From positions 2,356,001-2,420,000 of the forward strand of contig NZ_CP067378.1 in NCBI RefSeq assembly GCF_019565505.1: a DNA stretch of 64,000 nt, given 5' to 3'. A program made the translations under genes and the position numbers. Source of the DNA: Flavobacterium davisii. GTDB lineage: Bacteria > Bacteroidota > Bacteroidia > Flavobacteriales > Flavobacteriaceae. The notes beneath the pieces are model-generated. The model did not search any database, was not told the origin of the DNA, and saw nothing but the letters and a program-made list of their open reading frames with translations. Shown here one piece after another: positions 48,266-59,652 of this stretch. Every line of letters begins with the position of its first letter. The stretch's first letter is position 1.

Positions 48266-50321
48266 ATGAAGAAAGAATTGTATTATGTTGTATTATGTAT
48301 GTTTAGTAGTGTATTTTTAAATGGACAAACGACTAACAAAGAAAAAATAGCATTAGATTTTATCCGTGGTAAAGTCAACAGAAATGAACGTAGAATACAA
48401 AATGAACTAAGATTAAATAATGTAAGAAAAGGAAAATCAGGAGAAACATTACGATTTCAACAAGAATTAAAAGGAGTTCCAGTATTTGGAGCCGAATATA
48501 TTGTAAATTTTAATGATGACGAAAAAATTGCTTTCTCAACTAATAGTTTTGATCCCACTATTGAAAATATTAATGTAATCCCAGCTTTAAATACAGAAAC
48601 AGCCTTAAAAAAGGCAAAAGAAAGTTTAGGTGCTAAAGGAAATTTACATTTTGAAGAATCTAAACTTTTTGTTTATAATCTTACAAAACCCACTAGATTG
48701 GCTTATAAAATTAACTTACAATATGATGATAAACCGGGAGATTGGGAAATATTTGTTGATGCTCAAACAGGAGACATTATAAGTTTAAAAGATGTAGCAG
48801 TCTATCATCATAAAAAAAATACGTCATATAACAAAAAAAGCTATGAAGCCAAAATACCATACGCTTTTAGAAGCGGAACAGCGATGGTATTTAATCCAGA
48901 CCCACTCTCAATCGGTAAAAATACTTATGGAGTAGGCGATTATATAGATAATGGGGATAATACCAATGAAAGTTTAGATAATGCAAGAGTAAATGTTGTT
49001 TTACCAGAAATAACGTTTGATTTAGGAACACGACTTTATAGATTAAAAAGCTCGTATTGTGATATTGGAGATTTTGAAGAACCCAAAAATGGATTTTTTG
49101 AACAAAGATCCGATTTTTTTAATTTTACACGTGATAATGAAGGGTTTGAAGCTGTTAATGCCTTCTATCATATAGATAAAAGCTTAAGATATATACGCAA
49201 GACTTTAGGAATTAACTGCCTTCCCAAAAAAAACAAAGGATTGGTTATTTTTGATCCTCATGGAGATACTTCCCATTATTTAGAATCTTCTGAGAAGATA
49301 GCTCTGGGGATAAACGAAATAGATGGAGGAGAAGATGCAGACATTATTTTACATGAGTTAGGACACGGTATACATGATTGGATTACAGGGGGGCGTAGTT
49401 CATTCGTTGAAGGTCTTGGAGAAGGATGTGGTGATTATTGGGCACAATCATACAGTAGAAGCTTAAGTCAATGGTTGCCAACAGATCAAGAATATCATTA
49501 TTTGTTTAATTGGGACGGACATAACGAATACTGGGAAGGAAGAACAACAAATTATCCTGAAAAATATCCTCAAGGATTAAAAGGTGCTATTCATACAGAC
49601 GGTCAAATTTGGGCTACGGCGTTGATGAAAATTTATGATATAATTGGAAGAAAAAAAACAGACACTGCTTTTTTAGAAGGATTAGCTTTAACAAATTCTA
49701 CATCAGGTCAGGTACAAGCCGCTAGAGCGTTTCGTCAAGCCGCAATCAATATGAATTACCCCTGTTCAGATATTAATACGATGACAAGAATATTTAACGA
49801 AACAGGGTATGGTTTGGAAAATGTTCCACTTATATTAAATGTTCCAGCTAATAAAATAGAGCAAACAGGAGGAGGAAATGTGTTTGTTTTACCCGATTAT
49901 AGATTACAGTGTAACGCAATAGTTACAACTTGTGATGCTGTTTTAACCCAAAATCCTCTGCCAAATACCAATTTAGATCCGAGGAGATCACATCATTACT
50001 ATTACAGCAGTTTCCCCTTCAAATGGAATGGTAGCAATAAATAAAACATTTAAATTAACCGTTGAAAGTAGTTTGTCTAATGATCAATTTATTAAACTTG
50101 ATTTTAGTATTTCTCCTAATCCAGCAAATAACACCATTACACTTAGTGGGGAAGAATTAATTAATAAAAAAATGGAAATATTTAACATTTTAGGACAGAA
50201 AATAATAAGTAAAGAAATGTTATCCAATGAAAACCCAGTCGACATATCATCATTGAATAAAGGTGTTTATTTTGTAAAGTTTCAAGGAGTAAACGGAGCT
50301 AAAAAATTCGTAAAAAAATAA
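48266..50321 (+). CDS. Secreted zinc metallopeptidase with FTP propeptide and T9SS sorting domain (one frame break)
   Basis: About 685 codons. A signal peptide (residues 1-20) and an FTP/PepSY-type propeptide (about 40-180, with TLRFQQELKGVPVFGAEYIV) precede the catalytic domain: DIILHELGHGIHDWI with the HExxH zinc site and EGLGEGCGDYWAQ with the third ligand. It is a gluzincin of the M36/M4 type. The C-terminus, after a frame break at 49979-49986 (CCGAGGA), reads LDFSISPNPANNTITLSGEE, a T9SS sorting domain. It should be an extracellular protease activated by loss of the propeptide. Confidence 0.85.
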
Positions 50322-50417
50322 TTTAATCAAAAAGAAAGAAAAATAGCAAAACAATGCTAAGGTATCAATTATTTTAGCCTTCTGTAAAATTCAATTTTTA
50401 AGTTTTTATTAAAAAAT

Positions 50418-51504
50418 ATGACAAAGCAACAAATTATAGACAATTTTGATCCATCACAACCGGGATTAGCAGACGCAACAATTTTTGGATTACCTTTTTC
50501 TGCTGACGATGCCGAAATTATTGTAATACCTGTTCCTTGGGAAGTAACTGTAAGTTATGGAGCAGGTGCTTCAGAAGGACCTGAAGCTATTATGGATGCC
50601 TCTTTTCAAGTAGATTTAAATCATCAAGATTTTCCTGAATTATGGAAATTAGGAATTTATATGGATGATGCTCCTAAACATTGGAAATTAAATTCAGATA
50701 AATATAAAGCATTAGCCCAACCTATCATTGAGGCTTTAGAAAGTGGCGAAGACGTAGCTACTTTTCCAGTTCTACAATCAGATTTAGATAAAATTAATAA
50801 AGCTTGTCGTGAATTACATACCGAAGTAAAAGATAAAGTACTATCTTGGATGAACAAAGGGAAAAAAGTAGTTCTCTTAGGAGGAGATCACTCTACACCA
50901 TTAGGCTATTATGAAGCATTGGCTTCTAAATATCAAGATTACGGTATCTTGCACTTAGATGCGCACATGGATTTACGGATAGCTTATGAAGGATTCAAGT
51001 ATTCACATGCGTCCATTATGTATAATACCCTTCAAATTCCTCAAGTTACTAAAATCGTACAAGTAGGAATCCGTGATTTTTGTGAACAAGAAGTAGAAGT
51101 CGTACAAAATGCTAATGGAAGAGTGTTAGTTCACACAGATGCAGATTTAAAAGCAGAAACTTTTGAAGGTATGACATGGGCGCAGCAATGTGATGCCATC
51201 ATTGCTTCATTACCTCAAAAAGTATGTATTTCATTTGATATAGATGGTATGTATCCGTGGTATTGTCCTAATACAGGTACCCCCGTTCCTGGAGGTTTCT
51301 CCTTTGAGCAAGCCACTTATTTATTTAATAAATTAGCAGAAAGCGGTAAAGAAATTATTGGTTTTGATTTGGTAGAGGTAGCCCGGAGGAGAAGATGATT
51401 GGGATGGAAACGTAGGAGCAAGGATGTTATTTCACATGTGTGGCGTACTAGCTAAAAACAATGGAATGAAAACAGGAAAACGTATTATTTTTCCTAGAAA
51501 ATAA
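50418..51504 (+). CDS. Agmatinase/arginase family ureohydrolase (one frame break)
   Basis: About 362 codons. The binuclear Mn site is complete: GGDHSTPLGYYEAL, LHLDAHMDLRIAYEG and ISFDIDGMYPW, then NTGTPVPGGFSFEQ. In relatives the third motif reads DIDGLDP; here Asp-Pro is Tyr-Pro, which is not a metal ligand position. The substrate (agmatine, arginine or another guanidino compound) cannot be told. The frame breaks at 51382-51390 (GCCCGGAGGAGAAG); the restored sequence EVAPGEDDWDGNVGARMLFH is typical. It is followed by a terminator. Confidence 0.85.
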
Positions 51505-51525
51505 ATAAAAGTGAATTTTGAAGCC

Positions 51526-51552
51526 AAGACGAGCAACTTTGCTCGTCTTTTT
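51526..51552 (+). terminator. Intrinsic terminator of the agmatinase-family gene
   Basis: AAGACGAGCAA and TTGCTCGTCTT form a long stem, followed by T. Confidence 0.85.
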
Positions 51553-51790
51553 TTATCTTTGATAAAATCATGAAAAATAAGATAAACCTAAAAATCGGGT
51601 TGTATAAAAAATAACAATAAATTAAACCCAAATTGCCCGTTAGATTTGTGATCAATATAGAAGCGTAAAAATGACAAAAAGAATTACATTTTTAAATTCA
51701 AATTCATTTGTAGTTGTAATGAAATTATCCCCCTTTAATTAGAGTTTAAAATAAATATACAAAAGAGCCTTAAAAATAAAAATTACACAG

Positions 51791-54177
51791 ATGAAATTAG
51801 TCAAAAAAATACTGATAGCCCTGTTAGGACTAATCTTGATTTTGGGAATGTCACTTTATATCTATTTATATTCTACAAAACCACAATATGAAGGTGAATT
51901 AACTATTAAAAATATTAGTAAGGAGACAAACGTTTTCTTTGATGAATTTGGAATACCACATATTTATGCCTGCAATGAAAAAGATGCTTTAACCGTTTTA
52001 GGATATGTACACGCACAAGAACGTTTATGGCAAATGGAATTATTACGTCGTATTGCACCGGGGAAATTATCCGAAATTTTTGGATCCAAAGCATTAGATA
52101 ACGATAAAATGTTTTTAGCATTAGGAATAGATGAAAATTCAGAAAAAGCTATTGCCAAGCTAGATAAAAATGGAAAATCATATAAATTAGCAATGGCTTA
52201 TTTAGACGGTATAAACCAATATCTAGAAAACGGAAAAACACCAATTGAGTTTATTTTACTCGGTATTGAGAAAAAACCTTTTACGCTGAAAGATGTGTAT
52301 AATACAATGGGATATATGGCGTTCAGTTTTGCATGTGCTCAGCGCACCGATCCTTTGATGACTGATTTGAGAAATAAATTAGGCGATAACTATATGAAAG
52401 AATTAGGGATTGATCTGTCCTATAATATGACCAAAATAAACACAAATAACAATGCAAAAACAGAAACTTATCTAGCAGCATCAAAAGCAGTAGCTGATAT
52501 ATTGGATAGCTCACCTTTTCCTCCATTTATAGGGAGTAATGCTTGGATTGTAGGAGGACAAAAAACGACTTCCGGAAAAATATTATTTGCAAACGATCCT
52601 CATATTTCTTACTCACAACCGGGAACCCGGTACGAAGCACATATCAATTCTCCAGAACAAGAAATTTATGGCTATTATTTAGCAGGAGTACCATTCCCTT
52701 TATTAGGGCATAATCATCAGTATGCTTATGGATTAACTATGTTTGAAAATGATGATGCAGATTTTTATCAAGAAAAAAAGAATCCCAATAACAGTAATCA
52801 ATATAAAACGGGACAGCACTATGAAGAATTTACTACACGTAGGAAAACTATAAAAATAAAAGATAGTACTACAATTTCTTTAAATATAAAAGAAAGTAAA
52901 CATGGTCCTATCATGAACGGAATATTAAAAGATTTTAATCCTAAAGAACCTGTATCCTTCTATTGGATATATACCCATGAAGAAAATAAAATTTTAGACG
53001 CTATTTATACGTTAAGTCATTCTAAAAATTTAAATCAATTTCGTAAAGGAATTTCCTATATCATAGCGCCAGGACTAAATGTGATGTATGCAGATGCGCA
53101 AAATAATTTTGCTTGGCAAACATCAGGGAAATTATACAAAATGAACAAAGATCTAAATCCAAACTATATTTTAAATGGAGCTAACGGAGTAGATGATAAA
53201 CATGAATATTTAGGGTTTGATAAAAATCCAAGAGCAATTAATCCCTCTTGGAATTACGTGTATTCAGCTAATAATATGCCCCATGAAATTGAAGGATATC
53301 AATATCCGGGTATTATTTACCAGAAGATAGAGCAAAACGAATTGTTTCTTTATTAGAATCGAAAAATAAATGGTCTAAAGATGATTTTAAAAAAATGATT
53401 TATGACGATACCTCGATAGTGAGCGAAAAAGTAGCCCATAATTTTTGTAAATGGTTAGATAAAACCCATTTGAAAGAGAATGAAAAAAAAGCACTATCTA
53501 TTATGCAAAAATGGAAAGGAACTAACACAACTTCAGAAATAGCCCCTACTATTTATAACAAATGGATATATTTTTATTTAAAGGCAACCTTTTTAGATGA
53601 AATGGGAGAGTTAGGTTTTAAGCAATTCTTGAAGACCCATATAATGAAACAAAGCATAGATAACCAAAGTCAATTAGTTCATTCCGTTTGGTGGGACAAC
53701 ATAAAAACAAAAAATAGAAAGGAAAGTAGAACCACTATTTTAACACAATCTTTTAAAGAAACAATAGCAAATTTAAGTAATCAATTAGGAGATGATATAT
53801 GGCAATGGCAATGGGGAAAAGTTCATCAAGTAGAATATAAACACCCGATAGGATCAGTAGCTATATTTCGCCCATTCCTTAATGTTGGAATATTTGAAGC
53901 ACCTGGAAGTAATGAAGTAATCAATAATGTTATGTTTTACTATACAGATGCCCATCATTATGAAATTTCTGCAGGACCATCCACAAGAAGAGTGATAGAT
54001 TTTAGTGACATAGAAAATTCTGTGAGTATTTTACCAACAGGACAATCTGGAAATCCAATGAGTAAACATTATAACGATCAAGCTCAAATGTATATAAAAG
54101 GACAATTTCGAAAAATGAAAATGAATAAGGAAGAAATTCAAGCTACATCAACCAAATTATTATTTAAAACACAATAA
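51791..54177 (+). CDS. Penicillin acylase family Ntn-hydrolase (one frame break)
   Basis: About 795 codons. An N-terminal anchor or signal (residues 5-27) is followed by the small subunit, a linker and the large subunit beginning at the Ser of FIGSNAWIVGG near residue 250, the N-terminal nucleophile after self-cleavage. GHNHQYAYGLTMFENDDADF is typical of the family. Substrates of such flavobacterial enzymes may be beta-lactams, acyl-homoserine lactones or other N-acyl amides. The frame breaks at 53306-53311 (CCGGGTATTATT); one more T gives YPGYYLPEDRAKRIVSLLES, the expected continuation. Confidence 0.87.
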
Positions 54178-54278
54178 CTCACAAACCCCTTTATCATCCT
54201 ATCTTTGTCTAGAATGATAAAACAAAATAAAAATTGAAAATAAAACATAAATTGGCATAACGGCTTATAAAAATATAA

Positions 54279-55637
54279 ATGCAAACACCTCAAAAAATTG
54301 CTATAGTAGGTTCTGGCTTAGTAGGAACATTATTGGCAATCTATCTTAAAAAAAAGGGACATACCGTTCACGTATTAGATCGTAGTCCAGACATTAGAAC
54401 AGTTGAGTTTTCAGGACGTTCAATTAATTTAGTAATGTCAAATCGTGGCTGGAAAGCTTTAGAAAATATTGGTATTGAGCAAGAAATACAAAAAATAGGA
54501 ATTCCAGTTGATAAGCGCGCTATCCATTTACAAGATGGAAAGCTTAACTATCAGTATTATGGAAAAGATGGAGAAGCTATTTTTTCCCTCTCTAGAGGCG
54601 TATTAAATAGGAAAATGATTGATTTAGCCGAACAAGTAGGTGTTGAATTTAAATTTCAACATAAAATTTGGGATGTATCTCTAGTTGATGCAACCCTATA
54701 TGTAGGAGAAACAGAACAAGGAGATTGGCAAGAATTAAAATATGATAAAGTCTTTGGTGCAGATGGTGCATTTTCTCGTATTCGTCACCGTATGCAACGT
54801 CAAAGCATGTTTGACTATACCCAAGAATTTATGAAATTAGGATACAAAGAACTCCATATTCCTGCAAATCCAGATGGAACACATAAAATTGATAAAAATT
54901 CCTTACATATATGGCCCCGTGGTCAATTTATGTTAATGGCATTAGCCAATTTAGATGGAAGTTTTACTTGTACTTTATTTATGCCTTTTGAAGGAGAAAA
55001 TTCCTTTCAGTCTTTAAAAGAAGAAAAAAAATTAGTTGATTTTTTTGCAAAGTATTTTCCCGATACAAAAGAAGTAATTCCAGATTTAGTAGAAGACTTT
55101 TTTAAAAACCCCACAAGTTACCTTGTTATGATGAAATGTTTTCCTTGGACTTATGAAGACAAAGTAGCCTTAATAGGTGATTCGGCTCACGCTATTGTAC
55201 CTTTTTATGGTCAAGGAATGAATGCCGGGTTTGAAGATATAACCATTTTAGCAGAAATGATAGCCCAATATGGAGATGATTGGAAAACAATATTCGAAGA
55301 ATATCAAAAAGAAAGAAAACCAAATGCAGATGCCATAGCTGAATTATCTCGTCGAAATTTTGTAGAAATGAGTACAAAAACCGCCGATGAAAAGTTCTTA
55401 TTACAAAAAAAAATAGAAAAATGGTTTTCAGATAAACATCCAGATAAATGGTTGCCCTTATATAGTAGGGTAACTTTTAGTACACACCCGTATTCTGAAG
55501 CACTAGCATTGGGTGATTTTCAAAATAAAATAATGGAAGAAATAATGTCTATAGCAGATATTGAAAATAAATGGGATAGTGAGGAAGTTGAGAAAAAGAT
55601 GATTTTCCTACTTAATGAAAAAGAGACTAAGGAATAG
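54279..55637 (+). CDS. kmo: Kynurenine 3-monooxygenase
   Basis: 452 residues, full length. FAD-binding GxGxxG at the N-terminus (KIAIVGSGLVGTLLAIYLKK, residues 6-25), the DG motif KVFGADGAFSRIR, and the second FAD motif VALIGDSAHAIVPFYGQGMN. The Arg-Ser-Ile-Asn segment near residue 50 and two C-terminal hydrophobic stretches also fit KMO. It hydroxylates kynurenine with NADPH and O2. It works one step upstream of kynU (46937), which is separated from it by a peptidase, a ureohydrolase and an acylase gene. Confidence 0.95.
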   Translation: MQTPQKIAIVGSGLVGTLLAIYLKKKGHTVHVLDRSPDIRTVEFSGRSINLVMSNRGWKALENIGIEQEIQKIGIPVDKRAIHLQDGKLNYQYYGKDGEAIFSLSRGVLNRKMIDLAEQVGVEFKFQHKIWDVSLVDATLYVGETEQGDWQELKYDKVFGADGAFSRIRHRMQRQSMFDYTQEFMKLGYKELHIPANPDGTHKIDKNSLHIWPRGQFMLMALANLDGSFTCTLFMPFEGENSFQSLKEEKKLVDFFAKYFPDTKEVIPDLVEDFFKNPTSYLVMMKCFPWTYEDKVALIGDSAHAIVPFYGQGMNAGFEDITILAEMIAQYGDDWKTIFEEYQKERKPNADAIAELSRRNFVEMSTKTADEKFLLQKKIEKWFSDKHPDKWLPLYSRVTFSTHPYSEALALGDFQNKIMEEIMSIADIENKWDSEEVEKKMIFLLNEKETKE

Positions 55638-56058
55638 GTCTAACATAAGATCTGCTGAAAAACTCAAAAAATCATAAAACTCAATAACCAAATTTTATTA
55701 TTAAGTGCAAGGTTTTTAAACTATAACATTCAAAAACCTTGCATTTAGGTATTCTATTTTCCGAAATGGGTATTTTTAAAGTACCATTTTACACGTTATA
55801 TAAGAATAAAGATTTTCTACAAAAAAAACATAAAAAGTACTGTATTTAACTTTTAAAAAATCATTGTTTAGTTTGTCACTCCAACATGAGGAGGAGTCCC
55901 GTCATCTAAACCAAATTATAATGAATTATTTTTGATAAATGTACACTTATACACTCTATGCGATCCTTAGCTTTTATCGAAATGGAAGATTCCTTATTTT
56001 TTACTTCGGAATCAATGAAATTAAGATCCTAAGAGAATATTTTATATTTTTTAAAAAT
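55638..56058. other. Spacer with a terminator after kmo
   Basis: A 12-bp stem, TGCAAGGTTTTT (55706-55717) with AAAAACCTTGCA (55732-55743), probably ends the kmo transcript. The rest of the 421 bp shows no credible gene. Confidence 0.6.
55706..55743 (+). terminator. Terminator hairpin after kmo
   Basis: A perfect 12-bp inverted repeat with a 14-nt loop, 69 bp past the stop codon; the T run after it is short. Confidence 0.65.
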
Positions 56059-56430
56059 TTACGATTCTTCTCGATGCACTTTTTCTATGGAAAAAGCAGG
56101 TTTGCAAATAGCAATATATTCACAAGGTTCCTCAAAAGGATTAGAATATTGAACCCGTATGTTTTTTTCAATTTTAATAGACTGTCCAGTTTCTAAAACA
56201 ATAGTTTCATCCCCAATAATAAATTGTTTTTTACCTGAAATGATATAGGTGTATTCTTCAAATTCAGGTGTTTGAAAAGGTTCGCTCCAGCCAGCAGGAG
56301 CTATCATGTGTGCAATTGAAATTTGCGTATTGTTTGTGCTTATTAAGCCATGATGCTCCTGAATTATTTTGCCATCTGTGGTAGGTACTACAAACGGATT
56401 TTTTTGTATAAAATAATGCTTCTTCTTCAT
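56059..56430 (-). CDS. Cupin domain protein
   Basis: 123 residues from the ATG at 56430 (MKKKHYFIQKNPFVVPTTDG); the frame is open further up but that part overlaps the next gene. A single small beta-barrel is visible: EHHGLISTNNTQISIAHMIA, then EFEEYTYIISGKKQFIIGDE with one conserved cupin acid, and GQSIKIEKNIRVQYSN. Metal ligands are only partly conserved. The function is unknown. It is likely co-transcribed with the DUF486 gene, 16 bp upstream. Confidence 0.8.
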   Translation of the reverse strand: MKKKHYFIQKNPFVVPTTDGKIIQEHHGLISTNNTQISIAHMIAPAGWSEPFQTPEFEEYTYIISGKKQFIIGDETIVLETGQSIKIEKNIRVQYSNPFEEPCEYIAICKPAFSIEKVHREES

Positions 56431-56446
56431 AATTCGAATGTGTTTT

Positions 56447-56815
56447 TTACTTCTTAAAAATAAAATAAACGGCAAGTATTAAAAAACACATACCTATTAA
56501 ATGATTCCATCTGAGGCTTTCATTTTTAAAAAATAAGAGTGAAAATAGAACAAAGATAATTAACGTAATCACTTCTTGAATAACCTTTAGTTGAAGCAAA
56601 CTAAAAGGACCTCCGTTGCCTTGAAATCCAATTCGGTTAGCTGGAACTTGAAAAAAATATTCAAACAAAGCCATTCCCCAACTGATTAATATAATGCTAA
56701 TCAAACCTGTATTTTCAAACCATTTTAATTCCTTGAACTTTAAATGTCCGTACCACGCTAACGTCATAAATATATTCGAAAGTACAAGTAAACCTATTGT
56801 AATATATCCCTTCAT
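56447..56815 (-). CDS. DUF486 (DMT-like) membrane protein
   Basis: 122 residues with four membrane helices. It starts MKGYITIGLLVLSNIFMTLA and contains FEYFFQVPANRIGFQGNGGP, the signature of DUF486. The family is related to the small drug/metabolite transporters; its substrate is unknown. The cupin gene follows on the same strand and may be in the same operon. Confidence 0.88.
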   Translation of the reverse strand: MKGYITIGLLVLSNIFMTLAWYGHLKFKELKWFENTGLISIILISWGMALFEYFFQVPANRIGFQGNGGPFSLLQLKVIQEVITLIIFVLFSLLFFKNESLRWNHLIGMCFLILAVYFIFKK

Positions 56816-56915
56816 AAGAGTTTATTCTCAAGTTTTAATTGGAAAATATAAAATTTACTACGATCCCATAAATTCTACTAATAAAACTAATATAATAGCT
56901 TTTAGCCAAAACTAA

Positions 56916-58418
56916 TTATTTTTTCAATACTTTCATTAATACATTAAAAGCACCTCTTATAAAAGTAGCGCTTGTTACTACTTTTAATACCGATTTGGCG
57001 AGGACTTCTCCCATGTTGGAATCTTTAGTAGTAACTCCTTTTTCTTTTTGAGTAACGTCTTCTGTAATCGATTCTAATTTTTGCGTTAAAATTTCATAAG
57101 CACTCTCTCTATCAATTTCTTCGGAATACTTTTTAACTAAACTTGATTTAGAATTAATTTCTTCAATTTCCTTGGGAGTTAATATGTCCATTCTGCTTTC
57201 AGGAGCACGTAACATACAGGCAACTAAAGGTGTTGGAATGCCTTTTTCATTTAAGGCTGTTATAAAAGCTTCACCTATTCCTAATGATGTAATAATTTTA
57301 TCCGTTTGATAATATTCCGATATAGGGTAGTTTTCAGCAGTTTGTTTGATTGCTTGACGATCACTAGCAGTAAAGGCACGTAAAGCATGTTGAATTTTTA
57401 ATCCTAATTGAGCTAAAACTCCTTTTGGAATATCCGTAGGGTTTTGTGTAATGAAATAAACACCAATACCTTTTGAGCGAATTAATTTAATAATCGTTTC
57501 TATTTGATCCAATAAAGTTTTACTGGCTTCATTAAAAATAAGATGCGCCTCATCGATAAAAACGACCAATTCGGGCTGTTCAATATCTCCTTTTTCAGGC
57601 ATACTGTTGTAAATTTCAGCCAAAAGATTCATCATAAAGGTAGAAAAAAGTTTAGGCTTATCCTGAATATCATCCAAGCGAACGATGTTAATATAGCCCA
57701 ATCCCTTTTCGTTAACACGCATTAAATCATCAATTTCAAAAGATTTTTCCCCAAAGAAAATAGCAGCCCCTTGTTGTTCTAATTCTATAATTTTACGGAG
57801 AATAGTGCCTGTAGTTGTTGTAGATATTTTTCCATACTCTTTTGTGATTTCCTCTTTGCCCTCTTCAGTGATGAAATTTAAGACCTTTTTTATGTCTTTT
57901 AAGTCTAATAAAGCCATTTTTTTATCATCACAGTATTTAAAAATGACAGCAATTACACTTGCCTGTGTTTCGTTTAAATCTAAAATTCGTGAAAACAAGA
58001 CAGGTCCAAATTCAGAAACGGTAGCCCGTAGTCGAACACCTTCTTGATTCGATAAGGTTAATAATTCTACAGGAAATCCCTTTGCTTCATAAGGAATATT
58101 AATTTTATCATGCCTTTCCTTAATAAAATCCATTATTTTCCCTTCTTTTGCAATGCCAGAAAAATCCCCTTTTATGTCCATCATTAAAACAGGAATTCCA
58201 TTGGAAGATAATTGTTCCGATAATAGCTGTATCGTTTTTGTTTTTCCAGTACCTGTTGCCCCTGCTATTAAACCATGTCTATTAAGTGTTTTTAAAGGTA
58301 TATTTACAGGAATAGAATATGCTTCTTTTTCAAAAATAGCACCTCCAAGAGTAATATAATTTCCTTTACAAAAATAACCATTTGTAATATCGACTTTAAA
58401 ATTTTCTAAAATACTCAT
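56916..58418 (-). CDS. HerA-like ATPase (DUF853)
   Basis: 500 residues. Walker A is GLIAGATGTGKTKTIQLL (about residues 49-66) and Walker B is PELVVFIDEAHLIFNEASKT (about residues 283-302). The HerA-type Arg finger region and GIGVYFITQNPTDIPKGVLA also fit. DUF853 proteins are bacterial relatives of the archaeal DNA-pumping helicase HerA. There is no NurA nuclease or defence gene beside it, so the housekeeping subgroup is more likely than an antiphage system. The C-terminal 70 residues are charged and variable. Confidence 0.9.
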   Translation of the reverse strand: MSILENFKVDITNGYFCKGNYITLGGAIFEKEAYSIPVNIPLKTLNRHGLIAGATGTGKTKTIQLLSEQLSSNGIPVLMMDIKGDFSGIAKEGKIMDFIKERHDKINIPYEAKGFPVELLTLSNQEGVRLRATVSEFGPVLFSRILDLNETQASVIAVIFKYCDDKKMALLDLKDIKKVLNFITEEGKEEITKEYGKISTTTTGTILRKIIELEQQGAAIFFGEKSFEIDDLMRVNEKGLGYINIVRLDDIQDKPKLFSTFMMNLLAEIYNSMPEKGDIEQPELVVFIDEAHLIFNEASKTLLDQIETIIKLIRSKGIGVYFITQNPTDIPKGVLAQLGLKIQHALRAFTASDRQAIKQTAENYPISEYYQTDKIITSLGIGEAFITALNEKGIPTPLVACMLRAPESRMDILTPKEIEEINSKSSLVKKYSEEIDRESAYEILTQKLESITEDVTQKEKGVTTKDSNMGEVLAKSVLKVVTSATFIRGAFNVLMKVLKK

Positions 58419-58720
58419 AATTTAGTTCTTAATAGAATGCAAGTTATTCTTTTTTGTATACAAAATGCGAAGACGATCATGATATTCAACTCCTTTTTAG
58501 CTTTATTTGGTGATAAATATGCGTTTTTTTTTTTTGGTGTAAAGTTTAATTTTTGAAAAATCTTAGAAAAACAGATAATATGTCTAATTATTTTTAAAAA
58601 ACAGTTTATAATGGCTTATTTGATGAATAATTCTTATTTTTTAATCATTTTGGTTGATAGAATGTAAGTTTTAATCTTTCAAGAAAAGTAAAAAAAGTTT
58701 TTTTATATCAGCTAAAAAAT
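58419..58720. other. Non-coding spacer between the HerA-like gene and exbB
   Basis: Divergent genes flank this A/T-rich stretch. Apart from long T and A runs I see no repeat, RNA or ORF in it. Confidence 0.5.
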
Positions 58721-58728
58721 TAAATTTG
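58721..58728 (+). promoter_or_regulatory. Promoter -7 element of the exbB operon
   Basis: TAAATTTG matches TAnnTTTG, 68 bp before the ATG of exbB. No clear -33 TTG is seen. Confidence 0.5.
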
Positions 58729-58796
58729 CCAGCATTATTACTCAAAAAATAATACGAGATTTAATTAATCAATTAGAAAATTTAAATTTTAAAAAA

Positions 58797-59620
58797 ATGG
58801 CAAACAACGTTAATGTAAAAAAGAAGAGAAATCTAAAGGTGGTGCTTCATTCTCAGGAATTATTATTCTTGCATGTATTGCAGTAGGTGTTTTTGTATGG
58901 AAATTCATAATGGGAGCTTCAGGGAACTTTGAAGGAGGTAACTCAGAAACAGGACACCCTCATAACTTTTTAGGAACCGTTTATAAAGGAGGATTTATCG
59001 TGCCTGTATTATTAGGTATGTTATTGATGGTAGTTGTTTTCTCTTTTGAACGCTTAATGGTAATTTCTAAAGCTGCTGGTAAAGGAAATTTAGATATTTT
59101 CATGAAAAATGTACAAGCTAGTGTTAATCAAGGAAACATTGATGGTGCTATCGAAGCTTGTGATAAACAACAAGGATCTGTTGCTAATGCAATCAAAGCA
59201 GGTTTAGTAAAATACAATCAAGTAAAAGCGGAAGGCTTTACTTCAGAAGAGGCGACTGAAACTATTCATAAAGAAATAGAAGAAGTTACAGCTTTAGAAA
59301 TGCCAATGTTAGAAAAAAACATGACAATTATTTCTACAATGGTTGCTTTAGGTACTTTAGGAGGATTATTAGGAACTGTATCTGGTATGATCAAAGCGTT
59401 CAGTGCTTTAGCTACTTCTGGTACTCCTGACCAAGCTGCTTTAGCGGTGGGTATCTCCGAAGCTCTTATTAATACAGCTACTGGTATCTCTACTTCTGCT
59501 TTAGCAATCGTAACATATAACTATTTTACTTCTAAAATTGATACATTAACCTATTCAATTGATGAAGCAGCTAACACTATCGTTAACACTTACAGAAGAT
59601 TTAAAGGTTCTTTAAAATAA
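58797..59620 (+). CDS. exbB: MotA/TolQ/ExbB proton channel family protein (one frame break)
   Basis: About 275 codons from the ATG at 58797 (MANNVNVKK). Three membrane helices: one near residues 20-40, one at VPVLLGMLLMVVVFSFERLM and a long one at LGTLGGLLGTVSGMIKAFSA, the last with the conserved channel helix. It energises TonB with the proton motive force. The frame is lost in a run of six A (58817-58822); seven give VKKEEKSKGGASFSG. It heads a cluster of exbB, exbD, exbD and tonB. Confidence 0.9.
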
Positions 59621-59652
59621 TTTAAGGACATAATTAAATATAAAAGATAATT

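Noticed and set aside
55870..55905. A more GC-rich patch after kmo that looked like a gene fragment
   Set aside because: The open frame is about 12 codons long and matches no family I recognise.
56916..58418. HerA-like ATPase as part of a phage-defence system
   Set aside because: No nuclease, SIR2 or other defence partner is next to it, and the DUF853 subgroup is widespread as a single gene.
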